64,000 nt of DNA from RGIG6919 sp045531905. GTDB taxonomy: Bacteria > Bacillota > Clostridia > Lachnospirales > Lachnospiraceae. A model generated the notes under the pieces. That model saw nothing but the letters and a program-made list of their open reading frames with translations. It was not told the origin of the DNA and ran no database searches. The position numbers were made by a program, and so were the translations under genes. The DNA is taken from NCBI GenBank assembly GCA_045531905.1, contig JAZSEY010000019.1, positions 1 to 64,000 on the forward strand. The letters are read 5' to 3'. Positions 32,591 to 41,254 of this stretch are shown piece by piece. How positions within the stretch are numbered: position 1 is the first letter of the stretch; each line of letters opens with the position of its first letter.

Positions 32591-34339
32591 ATGTTAAAAA
32601 CCATTTTTAGTCAAGTGAAGGAGTATAAGACGGCTTCTATTTTGACACCAATTTTCATGATAGGCGAAGTTATCCTGGAAATGATGCTTCCGCTTTTGAT
32701 GGCATCGATTATTGACGATGGTGTGGAAAAGGGAGACCTTGGGCACATTTACATGGTGGGTGCCATTATGGTGGTAGTGGCAATTTTATCACTAATTACA
32801 GGTGTGCTTGGTGGAAAATATGGAGCAAGGGCTTCTACTGGCTTTGCCAAAAATCTGCGAAAGGCCATGTATGACAACATTCAGACATTTTCTTTTGCCA
32901 ATATTGATAAGTTCAGTACTGCTGGTTTGGTTACACGTTTAACCACAGATGTATCGAATATGCAGATGGCATACCAGATGTTGCTTCGTATGTGTATGAG
33001 AGCACCGGCAAGTTTGATTGTTGCTATGGTAATGGCTTTTTCTATCAATGCAAAGTTGGCAAGCGTTTATCTGGTTGCCGTGTTCCTGCTTGGCATCGTG
33101 ATTTTCTTTATCGCAACCCGTGCTATGAAATATTTCAATCAGGTGTTTAAAAAGTATGATGATTTAAATGCCAGCGTGCAGGAAAATATCATTGGCATGC
33201 GTGTGGTAAAGGCATTTGTTCGTGAGGATTATGAGACGGAAAAATTTAAGACTGCCAGTGGCAATGTCTATAAAATGTTTGTGAATGCTGAAAGAATTGT
33301 ATCCTTCAATGCGCCGATTATGAATTTGACAGTGTATTCCTGTATTATGGCAATCAGTTGGATTGGTGCAAAGATGATTGTTGCCGGAGACATGCAGACT
33401 GGCGATTTGATGAGTCTGCTTACCTACTGCATGAATATTTTAATGAGCTTAATGATGCTCTCTATGATTTTTGTAATGGTTACCATGAGTATGGCCAGTG
33501 CAAGACGTATTGCAGAAGTGCTTGAAGAACAGGCTGATATCGTGAATCCGGATAATCCTATTTACGAGGTTTTGGATGGTTCTATCGAGTTTAAAAATGT
33601 TGCGTTTCAGTATCATTCCGGCAGTGAAGGTAAAGTGCTGGAGGATATCAATTTATCTATCAAATCCGGGGAGACTATCGGAATTATTGGTGGTACCGGC
33701 AGTTCCAAATCCAGCTTAGTCAATCTCATCAGCCGTCTTTATGATGTGACAGAGGGTGAGTTGTTTGTAGGCGGTGTCAACGTTCGTGATTATGACATAG
33801 AAACGCTTCGTAATGAGGTAGCGGTTGTATTACAGAAAAATGTGCTGTTCAGTGGCAGCGTTTTAGATAATCTTCGTTGGGGTAACAAGGATGCAACGGA
33901 AGAAGAGTGCATGCATGCGTGCAAGCTTGCCTGTGCAGACGAGTTTATCCAGAAAATGCCGGAGAAGTATAACACTCACATTGAACAGGGTGGTGCAAAT
34001 GTGTCCGGTGGACAGAAGCAGCGACTTTGTATTGCCAGGGCGTTGTTAAAGAAACCGAAGATATTGATTTTAGATGATAGCACCAGTGCAGTAGATACAG
34101 CGACAGATGCAAAAATTCGTCATGCATTTGCCACGGAGATACCAGATACTACAAAGTTGATTATTGCACAACGTATCTCGAGTGTGCAGCACGCAGACAG
34201 AATTATTGTCATGGAAGATGGACGGATTGATGGTATCGGAAGGCATGATGAATTGTTAGAGACAAACGCTATTTATCGAGATGTATATGAATCTCAGATT
34301 GGCGGAAATGCCGACTTTGATGAGAAAGGAGGCGAGTAG
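32591..34339 (+). CDS. ABC exporter half, subunit with degenerate nucleotide site
   Basis: 582 residues: six membrane helices (about 1-310) then an ATPase domain. Walker A is GGTGSSKSS (Ser for the second Gly of the usual GSGKS), signature VSGGQKQR is normal, and Walker B is ILILDDSTSAVD, with Asp instead of the catalytic Glu. That is the non-hydrolysing pattern of heterodimeric exporters such as BmrC/BmrD or TM287/288. The partner follows after one base. Likely substrate: drugs, peptides or lipids; not readable. Confidence 0.9.
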   Translation: MLKTIFSQVKEYKTASILTPIFMIGEVILEMMLPLLMASIIDDGVEKGDLGHIYMVGAIMVVVAILSLITGVLGGKYGARASTGFAKNLRKAMYDNIQTFSFANIDKFSTAGLVTRLTTDVSNMQMAYQMLLRMCMRAPASLIVAMVMAFSINAKLASVYLVAVFLLGIVIFFIATRAMKYFNQVFKKYDDLNASVQENIIGMRVVKAFVREDYETEKFKTASGNVYKMFVNAERIVSFNAPIMNLTVYSCIMAISWIGAKMIVAGDMQTGDLMSLLTYCMNILMSLMMLSMIFVMVTMSMASARRIAEVLEEQADIVNPDNPIYEVLDGSIEFKNVAFQYHSGSEGKVLEDINLSIKSGETIGIIGGTGSSKSSLVNLISRLYDVTEGELFVGGVNVRDYDIETLRNEVAVVLQKNVLFSGSVLDNLRWGNKDATEEECMHACKLACADEFIQKMPEKYNTHIEQGGANVSGGQKQRLCIARALLKKPKILILDDSTSAVDTATDAKIRHAFATEIPDTTKLIIAQRISSVQHADRIIVMEDGRIDGIGRHDELLETNAIYRDVYESQIGGNADFDEKGGE

Positions 34340-34340
34340 T

Positions 34341-36263
34341 ATGGCAGAGCAAAAACCAAGACAGATGCCAATGGGCAAACGAGGCAGAATGATGCCACCG
34401 GGAAAACGAATTGAGAATCCGGGTGCAGTGTTTAAGCGTGTCATGAAATATGTGACAAAAGACTATCTGCCACACTACATTACAGTATTGGTTTGTATCG
34501 TTGTCAGTGCGATTTCTTCTGTACAGGGAACGATGTTCATGCAGACCTTGATTGATGATTTTATCGTGCCTTTGACGAAAAGCGATACTCCTGATTTTTC
34601 TGCATTGGCAAATAGAATTGCAGTGGTTGGTATCTTTTATTTGTTAGGTGTTATTGCTTCGCTGGTGCAGTCCCAGATGATGGTTTATGTAACACAGGGT
34701 GTGCTTCGCAATATGCGAAATGATTTATTTAGCCACATGCAAAAACTGCCAATTAAGTATTTTGATACTCATGCACACGGCGATATCATGTCTATCTATA
34801 CCAATGACATTGATACTTTGAGACAGATGATTAGTCAGAGTATTCCACAGTTTTTATCCAGTCTGATTACCATTGTAACGGTAACTGTGTGTATGTTCAT
34901 GTTAAATATTCCATTGACACTTCTCACCTTTTTGATGGTGGGAGTTACCCTGCTTACAACAGGAAAACTTGCAGGAAAAAGTGGTGCTTATTTTGCAGAG
35001 CAGCAGAAGAATCTTGGTGCCATGAACGGCTTTATCGAAGAAATGGTAGAAGGACAGAAGGTAGTTAAGGTGTTCTGCCATGAAGAGGAATGCAAGGCGT
35101 CTTTTGATGAGTTAAATGAAGCATTATTTGATAGTGCAGATAAGGCCCACACCTTCGCTAATATTCTGATGCCAATCAATGCACAGATTGGTAACTTAAG
35201 CTATGTGTTCTGTGCCATGTTTGGTGGCGCATTGGCATTTGGTGGCGTTGGTGGATTTACTATAGGTGGTCTTGCCAGTTTCCTAACCTTCAACAAGAGT
35301 TTTAACATGCCAATCAATCAGGTAAGCCAGCAGTTAAATAGTGTGGTAATGGCACTTGCCGGAGCAGAGCGTATCTTCAAATTGTTGGATGAAAAGCCAG
35401 AGATGGATGATGGCTATGTTACATTGGTAAATGCAGAACGTATCAATGGTGAATTGGTAGAAACAGATAAACGTACAGGTCTTTGGGCTTGGAAGCATGA
35501 GCACCAGGCTGATGGTACGGTAACCTACGTTGAACTTACCGGTAAGGTAGATTTTGATGATGTAGACTTTGGCTATACTGATGAAAAAATGGTACTGCAT
35601 AACATCGAGATGTTTGCGGAACCAGGACAGAAATTAGCCTTTGTTGGTTCCACTGGTGCTGGAAAGACGACAATTACCAATCTGATAAATCGTTTTTACG
35701 ACATTCAGGATGGTAAGATTCGATATGATGGCATTAATGTCAATAAGATAAAAAAGGCAGATTTAAGACGTTCCTTAGGTATCGTATTACAGGATACACA
35801 CCTGTTTACCAATACCGTAATGGAGAATATCCGATATGGCCGTTTAGATGCCACAGATGAAGAAGTAATTGCAGCTGCGAAACTTGCCAACGCAGATGGT
35901 TTTATCAGACGTTTACCAGAAGGCTACAACACCATGTTAACCGGCGACGGCGGTAATTTAAGCCAAGGTCAGAGACAGCTTCTTGCCATCGCAAGAGCGG
36001 CAGTAGCAGATCCTCCGGCGCTTATCCTAGATGAAGCAACTAGCTCCATCGATACCCGAACAGAAAAAATTGTGCAGGGTGGTATGGATAAATTGATGAA
36101 GGGCAGAACCACATTTGTGATAGCTCACCGTCTGTCTACGGTACGCAACAGCGATTGCATTATAGTCATGGAAAATGGTCGTATTATCGAGCGTGGACCA
36201 CATGACCAACTGATAGAAGAACAGGGCAAGTATTACCAACTTTATACAGGTAATCATAAGTAA
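34341..36263 (+). CDS. ABC exporter half, catalytic partner
   Basis: 640 residues from the ATG at 34341 (AAAGGAGG upstream). A basic, Met/Pro-rich N-terminal tail precedes six membrane helices. Between membrane and ATPase parts is an unusual insert near 370-410 (a KRTGLWAWKHEHQADGTVTY stretch). Walker A GSTGAGKTT, signature LSQGQRQL and Walker B ALILDEATSSID are canonical. With the upstream subunit it forms a heterodimer with one active site. The last codons and stop are inside the left arm of palindrome E3. Confidence 0.92.
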   Translation: MAEQKPRQMPMGKRGRMMPPGKRIENPGAVFKRVMKYVTKDYLPHYITVLVCIVVSAISSVQGTMFMQTLIDDFIVPLTKSDTPDFSALANRIAVVGIFYLLGVIASLVQSQMMVYVTQGVLRNMRNDLFSHMQKLPIKYFDTHAHGDIMSIYTNDIDTLRQMISQSIPQFLSSLITIVTVTVCMFMLNIPLTLLTFLMVGVTLLTTGKLAGKSGAYFAEQQKNLGAMNGFIEEMVEGQKVVKVFCHEEECKASFDELNEALFDSADKAHTFANILMPINAQIGNLSYVFCAMFGGALAFGGVGGFTIGGLASFLTFNKSFNMPINQVSQQLNSVVMALAGAERIFKLLDEKPEMDDGYVTLVNAERINGELVETDKRTGLWAWKHEHQADGTVTYVELTGKVDFDDVDFGYTDEKMVLHNIEMFAEPGQKLAFVGSTGAGKTTITNLINRFYDIQDGKIRYDGINVNKIKKADLRRSLGIVLQDTHLFTNTVMENIRYGRLDATDEEVIAAAKLANADGFIRRLPEGYNTMLTGDGGNLSQGQRQLLAIARAAVADPPALILDEATSSIDTRTEKIVQGGMDKLMKGRTTFVIAHRLSTVRNSDCIIVMENGRIIERGPHDQLIEEQGKYYQLYTGNHK

Positions 36264-36571
36264 TATCAGGTGCTTTGATAGTCAGAGGCAGGGGACACCC
36301 TTACAACATTGCATTTCCTTGTTAAGAATAAGTAAAGTGCTCCTTGCGGATTATTTACATGATACACACAAACTCACAACACAGGGGTTCACATTAGATT
36401 CGGCGAGCGCAAGCGTCACGCCGAATCTAATGTGAACCCCTGTGTTGCGCAGACAGTGTGCGTATCATGAATAATATCACAAGAAGCACTAACATATTCT
36501 ATAACAAGAAAATGAGATGATGTTACGCGTGTCCCCTGTCTCTGACTGTTAAAAACACTGATATTACTTAT
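36256..36571. repeat. Palindromic element E3 between convergent genes (short core)
   Basis: An imperfect inverted repeat of about 316 bp. The outer arms share ATAAGTAATATCAG, which holds the stop codons of both flanking genes. 36377-36405 is exactly complementary to 36419-36447 (29 bp). The core is just the branch hairpin GGCGAGCGCAAGCGTCACGCC (36402-36422; 21 bases here split as GGCG-AGCGCAAGCGT-CACGCC); the AAAATGCGT stem of the other copies is missing. The distal right arm (ATATCACAAGAAGCACTAA) matches that of E1. Confidence 0.87.
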
Positions 36572-37299
36572 AAGTACCCTCCATCAAAGGTAATTACTTG
36601 CCCTGTGAGATATGATGGGGATGATAGTACCGTTTGTATAAATTGCGCCGCTTCTTCGGCAGATGCCAGTCTTCCGGCTGGGATGTCCTCTGCAAGGGCT
36701 GCTTTTTCTTCTGCGGTAAAGCAGTCATTCATAGGCGTGTCAATGACACCAAATGCGATGGCATTTACGGAGATGCCACTTGGTGCCAGTTCCTTGCCTA
36801 GTGCTTTTGTAAAGGCGTTGACTGCTCCCTTGCTGGCAGAATATGCTACTTCACAGGATGCGCCAACATTTCCCCACATAGAGGAGACGTTGATGATTTG
36901 TCCACATTTCTCATGTACCATGTATGGCACCACGTTACGGCAGGTATTGAAAACCTGTGTGGCATTGGTGTCCATGACCTGATGCCAGTCCGTAATATTC
37001 ATGTCTGTCAGCAATCCCACATAGGATATGCCGGCATTGTTAATCAATATGTCAATGTGTCCCCAAGTAGCTATGACTTCTTCTACAAAATCACTGACAA
37101 ACTGATAGTCAGAAATATCCCCACACGCTGAAAGACATTCCACTCCACTTGCCTGCAATTGGGATTTTACTTCGTTTAATTTATCTGGATTTCGATAGCC
37201 CATAATGGCAATTCTTTTGTATGTTTTTCCGAGTAGTAATGCGGTGGCTTTGCCAATTCCGCTGGAACAACCTGTGATTAAAACTGTCTTTTGCATCAT
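36568..37299 (-). CDS. SDR-family oxidoreductase, FabG-like
   Basis: 243 residues. The cofactor loop TGCSSGIGKA near the N-terminus, NNAGISYVG, and the catalytic Ser-Tyr-Lys (NVSSMWG, then VAYSASKGA) are all present, with the C-terminal LTGQVITFDGGYL. It fits an NAD(P)H-dependent 3-oxoacyl reductase or related carbonyl reductase; no fatty acid genes are near, so the substrate is open. The start is one of two adjacent ATGs after AAGGA. Confidence 0.88.
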   Translation of the reverse strand: MMQKTVLITGCSSGIGKATALLLGKTYKRIAIMGYRNPDKLNEVKSQLQASGVECLSACGDISDYQFVSDFVEEVIATWGHIDILINNAGISYVGLLTDMNITDWHQVMDTNATQVFNTCRNVVPYMVHEKCGQIINVSSMWGNVGASCEVAYSASKGAVNAFTKALGKELAPSGISVNAIAFGVIDTPMNDCFTAEEKAALAEDIPAGRLASAEEAAQFIQTVLSSPSYLTGQVITFDGGYL

Positions 37300-37350
37300 A
37301 TACAATCCTTTCCACACATGATGATTATTTCAATTATAACAAACAAGAGG

Positions 37351-37440
37351 TTGAAATGAAACATTGATTTTGTTATAATCGATTAGAATATGGGTTTAAA
37401 TAGTTGACCTGTTTGCTTGAGCAATCAGGTAGGTTTTTTA
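37351..37440 (+). promoter_or_regulatory. Promoter and leader terminator of the LytR_C gene
   Basis: TTGAAA (37351-37356) and TATAAT (37374-37379) are 17 bp apart. About 28 bp after the -10 box comes a stem ACCTG...CAGGT (37407-37430) with inner TTGCT/AGCAA, then a T-run (37434-37439). Because the hairpin lies between promoter and gene, attenuation is likely. Confidence 0.7.
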
Positions 37441-37462
37441 GATTTTTATGGAGGATATACAG

Positions 37463-38095
37463 ATGAATAATAAAGCATTAAGATTATTTGGAGAAGCATT
37501 TTTAAGAACATTGGTAATTGTACTTGGATTACTGATTATTGGATTTGCAATCTTCTTTTTGGTAAAGGTTGTAACAACAGGCAACAATACAAACAATCAG
37601 TCTAAGGCAGAATCTACTATGGATGAGGATGCATTACAGCAGCAGTTGGACGATGAGAATGCAACAGCAGAGGATGCTACAGGTGCAGATAGCACACAGG
37701 ATGCAACAGCAGAAGCTCCTGCAGATGCTACATCTGAGGAACCAACCTCAGAGGAGCCAGCGACAGAGGCTCCAGCGGTATCTTCTAAGGATTTAAAGAT
37801 TGCTGTGCTTAACAGTACAGGACAAAAAGGTCTTGCAGGTGCTTGGGTAGACAAGTTAAAGGCAGCAGGCTATACAAAGGTATATGCAGGTAATTATAAG
37901 ATTGGACAGTTGGCAGCATCAAAGGTGCTTGCAGTGTCAGAGGGCAATGGTTCTGATTTAGTGAGCTTATTTAAGGGTGCTACTTTGGAGACAGGTAACT
38001 TGACTTCAGGTTACAATCTTGTAGATGCAACAGTTACAACAACTGATATTGATATCTTTATCATTATTGGAACAGACGATAATATTGTTCAGTAA
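37463..38095 (+). CDS. Membrane-anchored protein with LytR C-terminal domain
   Basis: 210 residues from the ATG at 37463 (GGAGG eight bases upstream). A single membrane helix (about 15-40) is followed by an extracellular Ala/Thr/Glu/Asp-rich linker with repeats such as TSEEPTSEEP, then a LytR_C domain (LKIAVLNSTGQKGLAGAWVDKLKAAGYTKV). LytR_C domains accompany LCP ligases that attach polymers to the wall, but the LCP catalytic domain is not present. A role in wall polymer handling is inferred. Confidence 0.78.
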   Translation: MNNKALRLFGEAFLRTLVIVLGLLIIGFAIFFLVKVVTTGNNTNNQSKAESTMDEDALQQQLDDENATAEDATGADSTQDATAEAPADATSEEPTSEEPATEAPAVSSKDLKIAVLNSTGQKGLAGAWVDKLKAAGYTKVYAGNYKIGQLAASKVLAVSEGNGSDLVSLFKGATLETGNLTSGYNLVDATVTTTDIDIFIIIGTDDNIVQ

Positions 38096-38113
38096 ATAAG
38101 AGAGGTTCTTTTC

Positions 38114-38884
38114 GTGGAAGGACAAGTTAATTTATTGGGTGTCACGATTGAGCTTGCCAGTGCTGAGGAAGCGCTTGTAAAAACACAAGAGTTACTGGAA
38201 GATACAGGCAGGCATACAATTCGTTTTGTTGGTACCAAAGCATGTACACTTGCGTCGGAGAACGAAGAGTGTGCACGTTTGATTGCTGAAAGTGATTATG
38301 TGTTACCGGCAGGATTGAGTACGGAGCAGGGAATCAAAGAACTTGTGGAAGGATATCGAGAGGTGTTCTGGCACAGAGATTATTTTGATGCTTTGTTTAA
38401 ACGTGCGGCAGAGGAATCCAAGGAACTGTATTTCGTGACCAGTACTACAAAAAAATATCAGAGTATTGCAGATTCCATTCATGCAGACTTTCCATATTTA
38501 TCGATTCATGGTAAGGCATTAGAAGAGTTAGATGGCGCAGAGATTTATCATACGTTAGCCAATGACATTAATGCCATTGCACCGGACATTTTATTTTTCT
38601 ATGTTGGTGTAGAAAAGCAGAATGAATTGATTGTATCATGTCAGGATTTGATAAATGCATCCTTGTTGATATGTGGACAGGGTATGTTAGATGACATGAT
38701 TGAGACGCCGGTTCCGCTTCCTGAGGAAGCAAGTGCGTTAGAAAAGAAATTTTTCACTTCTGTGGTTAATTTCTTCAAAAAACTCCATACTACCATAGTA
38801 GGTGCTTTGTTTAAAAAGCGCGTAAAGGATAGTAGGAGGGACGAACAGAATGGAAACGAAGAATCACTGGAGAACCATGACTGA
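38114..38884 (+). CDS. Divergent WecG/TagA-like protein, probably not a normal glycosyltransferase
   Basis: 256 residues starting at GTG. The overall pattern follows WecG/TagA/CpsF (an RFVGTKACTLASENEECARLI start, an ESDYVLPAG block, ELYFVTSTTKKYQSIADSIHADFPYLSIHG, then DILFFYVGVEKQNELI), but the Thr-x-Asn of the acceptor loop and the catalytic Asp (LPDG in the family) are replaced (LPAG). The basic C-terminal tail could touch the membrane. It overlaps the YitT gene by 35 bases. It may be a catalytically dead scaffold. Confidence 0.6.
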   Translation: MEGQVNLLGVTIELASAEEALVKTQELLEDTGRHTIRFVGTKACTLASENEECARLIAESDYVLPAGLSTEQGIKELVEGYREVFWHRDYFDALFKRAAEESKELYFVTSTTKKYQSIADSIHADFPYLSIHGKALEELDGAEIYHTLANDINAIAPDILFFYVGVEKQNELIVSCQDLINASLLICGQGMLDDMIETPVPLPEEASALEKKFFTSVVNFFKKLHTTIVGALFKKRVKDSRRDEQNGNEESLENHD

Positions 38885-39737
38885 TTATTGCTACATTGTG
38901 TTTGGAGCATTGGTTTCAGCTATCGCAGTGACCTCGATTTACGACAGAAGGGGTGTTGTTGTAGGTGGGCTCAGTGGATTAGCGATTATAATAAAAGAAG
39001 TAACAAGGGGATTATTTAACCGGATGCCAGAAGGAGTTCCACTCTGGCTGACAACAGCGGTTATGAATATCCCCTTGTTTATTTTTGGTGGCATGTTAAA
39101 AGGTCGTCGTTTTTTGATACGTACAACGGTTGCAACAGTTGCATTTACAATATTCTTAGGTATCATGCCAGAATTAGATATTTTGCCAGAAGATATGTTT
39201 TTTAACATCGTAATTGGTGGTGTGCTGACCGGAATTGGTATGGGTCTGGTATTTGTGGCAGGCGCCACAACTGGAGGTAGCGATATGTTGGCTACAATAT
39301 TGCAACGATATTTCAGACAGTTTTCCATGCCGGGAATTATGGCAGTTTTAAATGGCATTGTGGTTGTGGTAGGTGTGTTTGTCTTCGGTATTGAAAATCT
39401 GGCATATGCCTTGGTGGCCATTTATGTGGAATCCTTTATTGCGGATAGAATGCTGATGGGTACCGGTAGGGCAAAACTTTTATTTGTCATTTCTGACAAA
39501 AGTACTGATATTGCGAAAAGTATCATGCAAGAACTGGAACGGGGAGTAACAGGGATTGATATTCGCGGTATGTATACAGGAAAAAACAAAGTCATGTTGC
39601 TTTGTATTGTGGCGGATAAGGAATTGGTAAAGGCGAAGGATATTATCAATAATCATGATAATCATGCATTTGCAATCGTCTCGGATGTGGTGGAGGCCAT
39701 AGGAGAAGGCAGCATTCATTATGTTAAGCAAAAGTGA
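38850..39737 (+). CDS. YitT-family membrane protein
   Basis: 295 residues: five or six membrane segments (DUF161 repeats, with GGLSGLAIIIKE and VAGATTGGSDMLATIL) followed by a C-terminal DUF2179 domain (TGIDIRGMYTGKNKVMLLCIVADKELVKAKDII). YitT proteins are abundant in Firmicutes and are of unknown function, possibly transporters. The start lies inside the end of the TagA-like gene, so translation is probably coupled. Confidence 0.88.
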   Translation: METKNHWRTMTDYCYIVFGALVSAIAVTSIYDRRGVVVGGLSGLAIIIKEVTRGLFNRMPEGVPLWLTTAVMNIPLFIFGGMLKGRRFLIRTTVATVAFTIFLGIMPELDILPEDMFFNIVIGGVLTGIGMGLVFVAGATTGGSDMLATILQRYFRQFSMPGIMAVLNGIVVVVGVFVFGIENLAYALVAIYVESFIADRMLMGTGRAKLLFVISDKSTDIAKSIMQELERGVTGIDIRGMYTGKNKVMLLCIVADKELVKAKDIINNHDNHAFAIVSDVVEAIGEGSIHYVKQK

Positions 39738-39798
39738 CCAAACTTTGGATAAAATAGACTATAATTGGTGTTTTCATGGGGCTAAATTACCAATATTC

Positions 39799-39884
39799 TT
39801 TTGTCTATGGACAAAATGAACAAAGTTTTTTTGGGTTCTTTGTGGAATAGTAATATTGGCATTTTTGAGGAAATGAGGTAAACT
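39799..39884 (+). promoter_or_regulatory. Promoter of the MsmK-type ATPase gene with upstream dyad
   Basis: TTGGCA (39856-39861) and TAAACT (39879-39884) are 17 bp apart. Forty bases upstream a perfect dyad TTTTGTC-TATG-GACAAAA lies at 39799-39816 and could be an operator for a repressor or activator. Confidence 0.6.
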
Positions 39885-39925
39885 AGCAATAGTCAAAAAA
39901 TGAAATCCAAGGAGGAAAATTTAAA

Positions 39926-41038
39926 ATGGCTAGTTTATCACTTAAGAATATTTACAAGATTTATTCAAACGGCTTCAACGCTGTAAAAGATTTCAATCTT
40001 GAAGTTGAAGACAAAGAGTTTATCATCTTCGTAGGTCCTTCAGGTTGTGGTAAGTCTACAACACTTCGTATGATCGCAGGTCTTGAGGACATCAGCTCAG
40101 GTGAGTTATGGATCGGTGACAAGATGGTTAACGACGTAGAGCCAAAGGATAGAGATATCGCGATGGTATTCCAGAACTACGCTTTGTACCCTCATATGAC
40201 TGTATATGACAACATGGCATTTGGTCTTAAGTTAAAGAAGGTACCAAAGGAGAAGATTGACAAGCAGGTACATGAGGCTGCTAAGATTCTTGATATCGAG
40301 CACTTATTAGACCGTAAGCCAAAGGCTTTATCTGGTGGTCAGAGACAGCGTGTTGCTATGGGTCGTGCTATCGTTCGTGAGCCAAAGGTATTCCTTATGG
40401 ACGAGCCTTTATCAAACCTTGATGCTAAGCTTCGTGTTCAGATGCGTGTTGAGATTTCTAAGTTACATCAGAGATTACAGACAACTATCATTTACGTAAC
40501 ACATGACCAGACAGAGGCTATGACTCTTGGTACAAGAATCGTAGTTATGAAGGATGGTATCATTCAGCAGGTAGATACACCACAGCACTTATATGATAGC
40601 CCATGCAACTTATTCGTTGCTGGTTTCATGGGTATGCCACCTATGAACTTCATCGAGTGTAAGGTTGTTAAGTCTGGTACAGACATCTTATTAATGTTCG
40701 GTTCTCACTCAATCAAGGTTCCAGATTCTAAGGCTAACGAGTTAGTAGCTAAGGGATATGTTGAGAAGGAAGTTATCTTAGGTATCCGTCCAGAGGATAT
40801 CCATGATGAGCAGTTATTCATCGAGTCTTCTCCAGAATCAGTTATCGATGCTAGAATCAACATCTACGAGATGTTAGGTGCTGAAGTATACTTATACTTC
40901 ACAATTGACCAGTTCGATATCACAGCTAGAGTAAATGCTCGTACAACAGCTAGACCTGGTGATACAGTTCAGTTAGCATTTGACTTAAGCAAGATTCATG
41001 TATTTGACAAGGAGACAGAGCAGATTATCACTAACTAA
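39926..41038 (+). CDS. msmK: MsmK/UgpC-type sugar ABC transporter ATPase
   Basis: 370 residues. Walker A GPSGCGKST, signature LSGGQRQR, Walker B VFLMDEPLSNLD and the switch His in YVTHDQTEAM are followed by a C-terminal TOBE/OB regulatory domain, all typical for the shared ATPase that powers many carbohydrate importers. No permease or binding-protein gene is linked, so it probably serves several systems. Codon use is strongly biased (few synonymous choices, many CGT, GGT and CTT), suggesting high expression. It has its own promoter and terminator. Confidence 0.93.
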   Translation: MASLSLKNIYKIYSNGFNAVKDFNLEVEDKEFIIFVGPSGCGKSTTLRMIAGLEDISSGELWIGDKMVNDVEPKDRDIAMVFQNYALYPHMTVYDNMAFGLKLKKVPKEKIDKQVHEAAKILDIEHLLDRKPKALSGGQRQRVAMGRAIVREPKVFLMDEPLSNLDAKLRVQMRVEISKLHQRLQTTIIYVTHDQTEAMTLGTRIVVMKDGIIQQVDTPQHLYDSPCNLFVAGFMGMPPMNFIECKVVKSGTDILLMFGSHSIKVPDSKANELVAKGYVEKEVILGIRPEDIHDEQLFIESSPESVIDARINIYEMLGAEVYLYFTIDQFDITARVNARTTARPGDTVQLAFDLSKIHVFDKETEQIITN

Positions 41039-41102
41039 TTAGTGGTGATTGGCTGAAGTATCTGGTGAAAACACCATATATTGTCAATATTTTAAAAAAT
41101 TC

Positions 41103-41136
41103 AGAGGAAATACACAATTTTTTGTGTATTTCCTCT
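41103..41136 (+). terminator. Strong terminator after msmK
   Basis: A perfect 15-bp stem AGAGGAAATACACAA / TTGTGTATTTCCTCT around TTTT, followed by a long T-rich run. Confidence 0.95.
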
Positions 41137-41254
41137 TTTATTTTTTTCTCTTTTGCATTAAAATAAAACATAGGGTTTTTTGTTTAAATGCAAGAAGCGT
41201 GGGGCTTGTTACAGATATGAGAAGGCAAGACTGCGATACAAAGGGAGGTATACC

